Part shown: positions 1 through 5,782 of the stretch, piece after piece
Layout: every line of letters starts with the position of its first letter
How positions within the stretch are numbered: the first letter of the stretch is position 1
NCBI GenBank assembly: GCA_031288955.1
Contig: JAITQJ010000095.1
Coordinates: forward strand, 1 to 5,782
Direction: 5' to 3'
DNA: 5,782 bases
DNA from: Planctomycetaceae bacterium
GTDB lineage: Bacteria > Planctomycetota > Planctomycetia > Pirellulales > Thermoguttaceae
Translations under genes and position numbers: made by a program
Notes under the pieces: model-generated
The model's input: only the letters and a program-made list of their open reading frames with translations
Database searches by the model: none
What the model was told of the DNA's origin: nothing

Positions 1-2784
1 GGACAATTTACAACGCTGATTCAGAGCATTGACCAGCCTTCACCGCCGCCCGGTCGGGAACGGCGTATCGTTAAAATTCAGAACACGAAACCGCAGGTTT
101 TAGCGCGGGCATTTGAATCATACCGTGTTCCGAAACAAATCAATCCGAACGCTGCGCCGCCGGCTTCGCTGCCTGTGCCGATGCGTCATCAGGGGAAACC
201 GTTTCTCGAATATAAACCGGCTGACTCCCGTTATAACCGGCAGCATCCGTTCAATGCCGTCCAGCAAGTTCTGTATCAGGCAGACGGTACCGGTGTGCAT
301 AACGAAACACAAATACCGGCGGTCAACGGCGGTACAGGCGGCAGTATCGAAGCGAACGGTGCCGATACTTCGCCGCAAGCCGTTGATATCGCCAGCGATT
401 TTCGTTACCAAATTCTGCCCGATTTAGACGTTGTCGTGATTGACGCAACGGGAGCCGAAGTTGCACGATTTACCGATATGATTCGGCAAATCGAAGCGTT
501 GAGTAAAATTGCTGAACCGCAGATTGAAACGGTCTTTTTGAAACACGTTAACTGCATTTCGCTGACCGATGTGATTCGTCAGGTTTACGTTAATGTTTTT
601 CGTTCCGCTCAGGGAGCCGTTGAAGTTTTGCCGATGATTGACCCGAATGCAATGTTGTTAATCGGCTGGGGCAAATCGTTAGAAACAATGAAGGCACTGA
701 TAGCCGAACTGGATAAGCCGGTTGCTGCCGCTGATTCCCGTTTGAAGGTTTTTTCATTAAAATACGCTTCGGCTGCCTATATGGTAGATGTTTTACGGGG
801 AACGTTTCCGGTACCGAAACCTAATTCCGGCTTTATGCCCCGTGTACAAATGTTTCCCGATACGCGGACAAATATGGTAATCGTCCAAGCCGCTCCGAAC
901 GAACTGAACGAAATCGGACGGATTATCAAGGAGGTCGATGTACCGGCAGCGTCTGTTAAGTTGCGGGTACACACGTTCAAGTTAAAACACACGCTTGCTG
1001 CCGATATGGTTACCGTTTTGACAAATGCGATTGCATCGGGAACCGGCGGAACGGCAGACAAAAAGTTACCGGCACTCGAATTACTCGTTGAAGACGAACA
1101 AGGTAAACGCTTAATCGAATCCGGTATTTTGTCGGATGTTAAATTAAGTGCGGATGTCCGCAACAACACGCTTATTGTAACAGCACCGGAAACGAGCATC
1201 CGTTTTATCAGCGAATTGATTGCAAAAATTGATGCACCGGCAGCGACCGCCGAAGTCAAGATTTTTCAGGTCATTCACGGCGATGCAAACGCTATCGTCA
1301 GGGCATTGCAGGCGTTGCTGCCGTCGCAACTGGACGGTCAAACGGGACCGCAACTGCCGGGTGCTTCCGATGAAGACAACTTGATACCGGTACGCTTTGC
1401 CGTTGACCCGCGGACGAATTGTATTCTTGCTGCCGGTTCGCCGGGCGATTTGAAAATCGTTGAAGCATTGGTTTTAAGTCTCGACAGAGAAGGTTCACAG
1501 TCCCGAAGGGAAACGGTTTATGAATTGAAAAGTATGAAAGCACAAGACGTTGCGTTGGCAATCAACGAATATATCATAAGCCGGCGTGCAATCCAGCAGG
1601 CATCGCCGGGTGTTATCAGCGCATATCAGCAGATTGAAAGCGAAGTGATTGTGATTCCTGAACCGCAAAGCAACACGTTGATAGTCAGTGCAACGCCGAA
1701 GTATTACGATGAAATTATCAACCTGATTAAGGAAATTGATAAATCGCCGCAGCAGGTTCAAATCCGGGTTCTTATCGGTGAAGTTGATATGACCGACGCG
1801 AATGAATTCGGTATGGAGTTCGGTATTCAGGATTCGCTGTTGTTTAACCGGGGGGTGCCGGTAGCCGCCGGCTCGAATGTGTTGAATCCGGGCTTTCTCT
1901 TCGGCGACCCGTCAAACAATTTGCCGCTCGGCAATGTTTCGCCGGGAAACGTCGGAACGCAGATGCTGACGAATTATGGGACAGGACGCATCGGCAGCGA
2001 AACAGGATTCGGCGGTATGGTGTTCTCCGCAAGCAGCGAATCTATCAGCCTGATGATTAGAGCCTTACAGGAAAAAAATCAAATGGAAATTTTGAGTTGT
2101 CCGTCCATTACGGCGATGAACAATCAGCCGGCGGTGATTCACGTCGGGCAGAATGTTCCCCGGTACCGCGGAGCAACTGTCAGTACAACGTCAACGAACG
2201 TGAACGTCTCCGATGAAAAAGTCGGCTTGATGCTTACGGTTACGCCGAATATCAGTCCCGAAGGAAGTATTGTGATGTCCGTTGTTGCGACCAAGTCCAA
2301 AGTGAATCGTAATTCCAGTGAAGCCGTTAATATAGGCTCGACAGACGGCAAAGCCGTTGTGTCGCCGCCGATTGACTTAATCACCGCCGCAACGATGATT
2401 AGTGCCTCAAACAACGAGACCGTCGTTCTCGGCGGTCTGCTGACTAAAGAAAATCTGGAACGAAACCGCAAAGTGCCGCTGCTCGGCGATATTCCAATGC
2501 TTGGAAGACTGTTCCGCTACGATTATACAACGTGTCAAAAAAAGGAGTTGCTGATAATCCTGACACCGCGAATCATCAGGGACAAAAAAGATATGGAAGA
2601 AATCAAACAGATGGACGTTGCCCGAATGAATTGGTGTCTCCATAATGTTTCCAAAATTTACGGCGACATCGGAACGTACAACGTTATTGCCGACAAACCG
2701 TACACCGGCGATGCCTCGATTATCAAACCGGACGAAATGCCGACGCTCGCTCCGAGTATTCCAACACCGGTACTGCCGAAATAA
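1..2784 (+). CDS. Secretin (GspD/PulD/PilQ superfamily), 5'-truncated by the window
   Basis: Outer-membrane secretin, the multimeric gate of type II secretion, type IV pilus and related systems. The frame is open from base 1, giving 927 residues with the N-terminus, signal peptide and any N0 domain outside the window; the GTG at 175 is internal, since secretin-like sequence continues upstream of it. Residues 1-11 look like the end of an earlier N-module. Residues about 23-582 hold six further N-type modules. The secretin beta-barrel domain spans about 584-858: it opens with VQIRVLIGEV and the EFGMEFG segment, and ends with the family signature VPLLGDIPMLGRLF (825-838) and the ELLIILTPRII strand. 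A 69-residue tail (859-927) follows, with an RMNWCL motif and a Pro-rich end. The family assignment is secure. Which secretion system it serves is not, because no gspE, gspF, pseudopilin or pil gene is in view. The next gene starts at the very next base. Confidence 0.95.
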   Translation, partial: GQFTTLIQSIDQPSPPPGRERRIVKIQNTKPQVLARAFESYRVPKQINPNAAPPASLPVPMRHQGKPFLEYKPADSRYNRQHPFNAVQQVLYQADGTGVHNETQIPAVNGGTGGSIEANGADTSPQAVDIASDFRYQILPDLDVVVIDATGAEVARFTDMIRQIEALSKIAEPQIETVFLKHVNCISLTDVIRQVYVNVFRSAQGAVEVLPMIDPNAMLLIGWGKSLETMKALIAELDKPVAAADSRLKVFSLKYASAAYMVDVLRGTFPVPKPNSGFMPRVQMFPDTRTNMVIVQAAPNELNEIGRIIKEVDVPAASVKLRVHTFKLKHTLAADMVTVLTNAIASGTGGTADKKLPALELLVEDEQGKRLIESGILSDVKLSADVRNNTLIVTAPETSIRFISELIAKIDAPAATAEVKIFQVIHGDANAIVRALQALLPSQLDGQTGPQLPGASDEDNLIPVRFAVDPRTNCILAAGSPGDLKIVEALVLSLDREGSQSRRETVYELKSMKAQDVALAINEYIISRRAIQQASPGVISAYQQIESEVIVIPEPQSNTLIVSATPKYYDEIINLIKEIDKSPQQVQIRVLIGEVDMTDANEFGMEFGIQDSLLFNRGVPVAAGSNVLNPGFLFGDPSNNLPLGNVSPGNVGTQMLTNYGTGRIGSETGFGGMVFSASSESISLMIRALQEKNQMEILSCPSITAMNNQPAVIHVGQNVPRYRGATVSTTSTNVNVSDEKVGLMLTVTPNISPEGSIVMSVVATKSKVNRNSSEAVNIGSTDGKAVVSPPIDLITAATMISASNNETVVLGGLLTKENLERNRKVPLLGDIPMLGRLFRYDYTTCQKKELLIILTPRIIRDKKDMEEIKQMDVARMNWCLHNVSKIYGDIGTYNVIADKPYTGDASIIKPDEMPTLAPSIPTPVLPK
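67..1746 (+). repeat. Array of six secretin N-type modules (protein-level repeat)
   Basis: Six diverged copies of the KH-like secretin N fold can be read in the translation. Each has an opening strand plus helix, then a strand such as NTLIV or NMVIV, then a helix ending in a D-K/A-P-like turn. Approximate residues are A 23-168, B 173-240, C 246-315, D 319-413, E 417-496 and F 503-582. Landmarks are PDTRTNMVIVQA (C), ADVRNNTLIVTA (D), VDPRTNCILAA (E) and PEPQSNTLIVSA (F), with closing turns ELDKP, EVDVP, KIDAP and EIDKS. Module A is interrupted by a low-complexity insert. Modules A and B are the most diverged and least certain. The similarity is in the protein; I saw no long DNA identity between copies. 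Confidence 0.75.
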
Positions 2785-4164
2785 ATGTTCCACACCGTTT
2801 TTTCAGTCCTGTTGTTTTTGCTGTTGCTGCCGTTTAAGGTGCTTCGGGCGTTTTTGCTTTCGCCTTGGGGGCTGATTGCACCGATAACGCTTCTCGTCTT
2901 GATATTTGCGTTCCGTTATGTCGAACAAACGCCGGTACAACTTGCCGGTTTTTATGCAGCACAGTTCGCAGCGTGCGAAGATGATGAAATTCCGCAACTC
3001 GTAAATGTCCTCCTCCGCTTGAACGATGCCGGTATTGACGGTCTCGTGCAAGGCTTGACAAACGACCGCGAAGCCGTATTCAATGCGTGCCGGGATACGC
3101 TGCAAATGCTCTATGAAAAACGCAGCAATGAACATTTTTGCCGTTTATTGTCCGAAGCATTGTTAAAACACAGCGGACAGTTTACGCCGATGGCGAAATA
3201 TGAAGCCGTCCGCTTTACGGAACAGATGCTCAACATCAATAAGCCGGACGGCTCTTTATCGCCGGAGACGACGTTAAATTGCGAAAATCTGCTGGCAAGA
3301 CTGAACAATACACGCCGGACAATGACAGAGTCGAATAGAAAAAATACCAAAGAGACGGAAAATAATGCTTCTGCTTCTATACCGGCTGTCGGCAAGCGCA
3401 GTTTGCAGCCGATTTTAGTTGCGGCAAACGGGAAACGATTCGAGAACTCGCTGCCGACTACGGCAAATAACGCCCGAAACAGAGAGAACGCAGCGCAATA
3501 TGCCGCCGTTGACCGCTTGTCCGTACCGCGTGCCGAACGAATCGCTGCTTTTCAGCAAAACGGTGAAACAAGAGAGACAGAGGTGATTGGTTCCGCTTCA
3601 GTGCCTGCACCGGCATTGGCAGCGGCTGCGGTTAAAATCGGACAAAATTATCAGGCAAATGACCAAACGCCGGATATTACCGAGAATTATCGTAACGAAA
3701 ATCCGACGGGCGGACAGGGAACGGATTCGTTCATTCCCGAAGAATTGCGGAACACGCTGCCTGACCGAGTGCCGAATTTGCCGACAATACAACTGATGCA
3801 AATGCTTCATCATCCGAATCCGAATTATGTCATATCGGCACGTAAAACATTGACCGAACGGGACGGTTTCAACGAAACACATTTGAAATTAGCGTGGCGG
3901 CTCTATCATCCGTCGCCGTCCGTCCGTCAGGAAATTATCGCAATGCTGCCGCATACCGCAAACGTGCATCCTGATGTTTGGCTCTCGGTACTGCTGGACG
4001 ACCCAAGCAACGAGGTACGTTATCAGGCGGCGGCATTTTTAGCAACGGGCAGCGACCCCGCGTTACAAAAACTGCTTATCGAACACGCCAAGCGGGACAC
4101 GGACAGCCGGATTATCGACATTGCTGACCGGCTTATCGAACGTCAACGTAACATCAGAAGATAA
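2785..4164 (+). CDS. Membrane-anchored HEAT-repeat protein
   Basis: This is a 459-residue protein of no known specific function. The N-terminus is strongly hydrophobic, with segments at about 4-16 and 29-44 separated by a short basic stretch (KVLR, 18-21). Residues about 50-180 are helical and HEAT-like. Residues 181-330 form a low-complexity linker rich in Asn, Ala, Glu and Thr. Residues 333-455 hold clearer HEAT-type helical pairs, including HPNPNYVISARKTL, HPSPSVRQEIIAML and DDPSNEVRYQAAAFL. HEAT arrays are protein-binding scaffolds, so a structural or adaptor role is likely; no catalytic motif is visible. The ATG directly abuts the secretin stop codon and no Shine-Dalgarno site precedes it, which points to translational coupling. 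The start is supported by the hydrophobic segment beginning immediately after it. By the positive-inside rule the KVLR loop would be cytoplasmic and the HEAT body periplasmic (inference). trmB follows after 4 bases. Confidence 0.85.
   Translation: MFHTVFSVLLFLLLLPFKVLRAFLLSPWGLIAPITLLVLIFAFRYVEQTPVQLAGFYAAQFAACEDDEIPQLVNVLLRLNDAGIDGLVQGLTNDREAVFNACRDTLQMLYEKRSNEHFCRLLSEALLKHSGQFTPMAKYEAVRFTEQMLNINKPDGSLSPETTLNCENLLARLNNTRRTMTESNRKNTKETENNASASIPAVGKRSLQPILVAANGKRFENSLPTTANNARNRENAAQYAAVDRLSVPRAERIAAFQQNGETRETEVIGSASVPAPALAAAAVKIGQNYQANDQTPDITENYRNENPTGGQGTDSFIPEELRNTLPDRVPNLPTIQLMQMLHHPNPNYVISARKTLTERDGFNETHLKLAWRLYHPSPSVRQEIIAMLPHTANVHPDVWLSVLLDDPSNEVRYQAAAFLATGSDPALQKLLIEHAKRDTDSRIIDIADRLIERQRNIRR
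4156..4160 (+). promoter_or_regulatory. Weak ribosome binding site for trmB (AGAAG)
   Basis: AGAAG lies 8 bases before the ATG at 4169 and overlaps the end of the HEAT-repeat gene. It matches AGGAG at four of five positions. It favours the 4169 start over the in-frame ATG at 4121, which lies inside the upstream gene. The match is short and could be chance, especially since the other genes here lack such sites. Confidence 0.35.
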
Positions 4165-4168
4165 AATT

Positions 4169-4819
4169 ATGCCCCGACGCGGTGTCAAAACAGTCAGCAG
4201 CAGTCTTGATTTATCGTCCGTGCTGAAAACGCCGGAGGATTTGTCCAAGCCGCTTGATAGTCAGCAACTTTTCGGACGCAGCGCACCGTTGGAACTCGAA
4301 ATCGGTTCGGGCAAAGGAATGTTCATCAACAAAACCGCAAAAGAGCGTCCCGAACATAATTTTATCGGTATTGAAATTGGTAAAAAGTACGCCCGGTTTT
4401 CAGCGGCGAATGTTTTACGCAGCGAATTGACGAATGTGCAGATGATATGCGGTGATGCGGCGGCGGTACTGCGGGATTGGATAGAGACGAATTCGCTTTT
4501 TGCCGTTCACGTGTATTTTCCAGACCCTTGGTGGAAACGTTCACACCGCAAGCGGCGGATTTTGCGGACAGATGTTGTCAGGTTAATCGAGAGCAGACTG
4601 CAATGCGGCGGAACGCTGCATTTTTGGACAGATGTTGAGGAGTATTTTCAATCGGCACTGACTTTATTGTCAGCGGAAACAAATTTGACCGGTCAGCCGT
4701 CCGATTCTGAAACGCCGCAAACGGACAGCGGCAGTATTGATTACAAGACACATTTTGAAAGACGCACGCTTTTACACGGCGAAAAAGTCTATCGGGCAAT
4801 GTACCGAAAATTATCGTAA
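4169..4819 (+). CDS. trmB: tRNA (guanine(46)-N7)-methyltransferase TrmB
   Basis: A cytoplasmic, SAM-dependent enzyme that makes 7-methylguanosine at position 46 in the variable loop of tRNAs. The 216-residue product is of normal family length and appears intact. The SAM-binding motif LEIGSGKG is at 43-50, with IGIEIGKKY (66-74) and CGDA (94-97) as the next Rossmann elements. The hallmark FPDPWWKRSHRKRR at 117-130 contains the catalytic-site Asp119. TDVEEYF is at 154-160, and the C-terminal TxxE motif is Thr194-Glu197 in THFERR. An in-frame ATG at 4121 would add 16 residues and overlap the HEAT gene by 44 bases. I chose 4169 because it follows the upstream stop by 4 bases, begins MPRRGVK in the style of related TrmB proteins, and has a weak AGAAG in front. 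It appears to be the last gene of the secretin-HEAT-trmB unit; no separate promoter was seen. Confidence 0.95.
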   Translation: MPRRGVKTVSSSLDLSSVLKTPEDLSKPLDSQQLFGRSAPLELEIGSGKGMFINKTAKERPEHNFIGIEIGKKYARFSAANVLRSELTNVQMICGDAAAVLRDWIETNSLFAVHVYFPDPWWKRSHRKRRILRTDVVRLIESRLQCGGTLHFWTDVEEYFQSALTLLSAETNLTGQPSDSETPQTDSGSIDYKTHFERRTLLHGEKVYRAMYRKLS

Positions 4820-4854
4820 CAGGAACTTCCGGGCGCAAGCGGTTTGACGTAGTA

Positions 4855-4883
4855 TTGACAAGCGGTGCAGAATCGGCTAGGAT
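4855..4883 (+). promoter_or_regulatory. Sigma70-type promoter for the SGNH hydrolase gene
   Basis: The -35 box TTGACA (4855-4860) is a perfect consensus match. A 17-base spacer separates it from TAGGAT (4878-4883), which matches TATAAT at 4 of 6 positions including the key first, second and last bases. It lies in the gap after trmB and points at the SGNH gene. Transcription would begin near 4890, giving a leader of about 48 bases. This makes the in-frame ATG at 4884 unusable and supports translation from 4938. Confidence 0.75.
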
Positions 4884-4908
4884 ATGTGCCGTAAGCAACT
4901 CTATTTAA

Positions 4909-4929
4909 CGGCGGCAATTCGTTCCGCCG
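4909..4929 (+). other. Small inverted repeat in the SGNH leader
   Basis: CGGCGG (4909-4914) and CCGCCG (4924-4929) form a perfect 6-pair GC-only stem with a 9-base loop. It ends 8 bases before the ATG at 4938, so it covers the region where a ribosome binding site would normally lie. It is not followed by a T-run and is not a terminator. Whether it forms or has a role is unknown; a stem this short can occur by chance in this sequence, which is rich in CCG and CGG. Confidence 0.4.
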
Positions 4930-4937
4930 GCAACACA

Positions 4938-5723
4938 ATGAACACACGGCTGATTTCACGTTTCCTGTTATGTACCGCCGCAGCGTTGGTACTCGTTTCG
5001 GCTTTGCAGGCTGAAAACAAAGCCCTCGTTCCGGTTGACCGAAAAGACAAATGGTGGACAGACCGGCACGCCGGTAACGTCGAACAAATGAACAAGGGCG
5101 AAACAGAATTGCTTCTTATCGGCGATTCCATTACGCACGGCTGGGACTCGCACAAAGACCTTTACGGCAAATACTTCGGTCCGTACAAGCCGATAAACCT
5201 TGGATTCAGCGGCGACCAAACGCAGCACGTTCTCTGGCGGCTCGACCATCTGCCGCTCGACAAAATTTCGCCGAAGGCTGCGCAGATTATGATTGGAACG
5301 AACAATATCGGCAGCAACTCAAGCACGCCGGCGGAGACCGTTGAAGGTATCAAGGCGATTGTCACGAAATTGCAAAAGCAGTATCCGAAGTTACAAATTA
5401 TCGTTCTCAAAGTATTCCCGCGGGACGAAAAGCCGAACGGTGAACGGCGGCAGCGTGTTGATGCGATTAACAAAGAATTACCGGCGGCTCTTAAAGGATT
5501 GAAAAATGTCAAACTTGTTGACATCAATGCGGGTTTCCTTGATGCGGACGGCACGTTACCGAAGGGTATTATGCCGGACTTTTTGCACCCGAACAAGGAG
5601 GGCGACGATTATTGGGGCAAAACGGTTGAGCCGCTTATCAAGGCGGCGGTACAAAAATACGACCAGCCGGTCAAGCGCATTCCGAAGCCGTTCCCGCGTT
5701 TCCGCCGAATCTTATTACGCTGA
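4938..5723 (+). CDS. Secreted SGNH/GDSL-family hydrolase (PAF-acetylhydrolase-like)
   Basis: A 261-residue exported esterase or acetylhydrolase of the SGNH fold; its substrate cannot be told from sequence (candidates include acetylated glycans, lipids and other esters). Residues 1-25 form a signal peptide: basic MNTRLISR, a hydrophobic core, and likely cleavage after ALQA. Block I is GDSITHGW (62-69) with nucleophile Ser64. Block II is NLGFSGD (87-93) with oxyanion-hole Gly92. Block III is GTNN (120-123) with Asn122. Block V is DFLH, giving Asp214 and His217. All catalytic residues are therefore present. The WRLDHLPL segment (100-107) resembles the PAF-acetylhydrolase IB-like branch. The start at 4938 is preferred over the in-frame ATG at 4884, because it opens directly on a signal peptide and 4884 lies upstream of the predicted transcript start. 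No Shine-Dalgarno site is seen. The C-terminus carries an unusual basic tail (246-261). It has its own promoter and is probably not functionally tied to the genes upstream. Confidence 0.92.
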   Translation: MNTRLISRFLLCTAAALVLVSALQAENKALVPVDRKDKWWTDRHAGNVEQMNKGETELLLIGDSITHGWDSHKDLYGKYFGPYKPINLGFSGDQTQHVLWRLDHLPLDKISPKAAQIMIGTNNIGSNSSTPAETVEGIKAIVTKLQKQYPKLQIIVLKVFPRDEKPNGERRQRVDAINKELPAALKGLKNVKLVDINAGFLDADGTLPKGIMPDFLHPNKEGDDYWGKTVEPLIKAAVQKYDQPVKRIPKPFPRFRRILLR

Positions 5724-5751
5724 CACACGGCAGCAGCACAAAGTTTGACGC

Positions 5752-5780
5752 TTATGATTCACATTCCTTTATGTTACACT
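5752..5780 (+). promoter_or_regulatory. Possible extended -10 promoter at the window end
   Basis: TACACT (5775-5780) matches TATAAT at 4 of 6 positions and is preceded by TG one base away (5772-5773), as in extended -10 promoters. The hexamer 17 bases upstream, TTATGA (5752-5757), is a poor -35 match. A better -35-like TTGACG (5745-5750) lies too far away for this -10. It would drive a gene beyond the window. The rest of the 59-base tail after the SGNH gene shows no terminator hairpin or other feature. Confidence 0.25.
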
Positions 5781-5782
5781 TA

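Noticed and set aside
113..427. Arg-rich open frame overlapping the secretin in another frame
   Set aside because: The composition is typical of an out-of-frame translation and the secretin frame spans the same bases.
1018..1023. TTGACA inside the secretin gene as an internal promoter
   Set aside because: No acceptable -10 box occurs at 16-18 bases, and it lies within a coding domain.
777..1259. A 160-codon open frame on the minus strand
   Set aside because: It lies wholly inside the well-supported secretin and its translation shows no recognisable domain; it is a shadow of the opposite strand's codon pattern.
175..2784. GTG at 175 as the secretin start
   Set aside because: The same frame is open back to base 1 and encodes secretin-like sequence (the end of an N-module and the first strand and helix of module A), so the gene begins upstream of the window.
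3055..3060. TTGACA inside the HEAT-repeat gene as a promoter for trmB
   Set aside because: No acceptable -10 box follows at the right distance, and it is more than 1 kb from trmB.
4121..4168. Earlier ATG for trmB
   Set aside because: It would overlap the HEAT gene by 44 bases and add 16 residues that do not resemble TrmB N-termini; 4169 is better placed.
4822..4842. Possible terminator after trmB (GGAACTTCC and nearby CCG/CGG)
   Set aside because: GGAA and TTCC are separated by one base and cannot form a hairpin, the CCG/CGG stem is only three pairs, and there is no T-run.

Overview
The window holds four genes, all on the + strand and tightly packed: the 3' part of a very large secretin, a membrane-anchored HEAT-repeat protein, the tRNA methyltransferase gene trmB, and a secreted SGNH/GDSL-type hydrolase. 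The style of the TrmB N-terminus, the PAF-acetylhydrolase-like SGNH protein, the long secretin with many N-domains and the lack of strong Shine-Dalgarno sites together suggest a bacterium of the Planctomycetota or a related PVC lineage. This placement rests on family resemblance only; no rRNA or other lineage marker is present.

Positions 1-4819 look like one transcription unit. The secretin reading frame is open from the first base, so its true start lies upstream. It ends in TAA directly followed by the ATG of the HEAT-repeat gene, in the same frame and with no spacer. The HEAT gene is separated from trmB by 4 bases. No promoter or terminator was found inside this block. The secretin would form an outer-membrane gate. 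The HEAT protein, with two N-terminal membrane segments and a probable periplasmic body, is a plausible inner-membrane partner, though this is inferred from gene order and topology. trmB is a housekeeping RNA-modification gene that seems to be carried along in the operon.

After trmB there is a 118-base gap (4820-4937) with a clear sigma70-type promoter (TTGACA, 17-base spacer, TAGGAT). A small hairpin follows it, then the independently transcribed SGNH hydrolase gene (4938-5723), which has a signal peptide and a complete catalytic set. The last 59 bases are non-coding and may hold the start of another promoter.

The most interesting points are the expanded ladder of at least six secretin N-modules, the stop/start junction that keeps secretin and HEAT protein in one frame, and the HEAT protein as a candidate uncharacterised partner of a planctomycete-type secretin. 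No mobile element, CRISPR array, tRNA or rRNA gene was seen.
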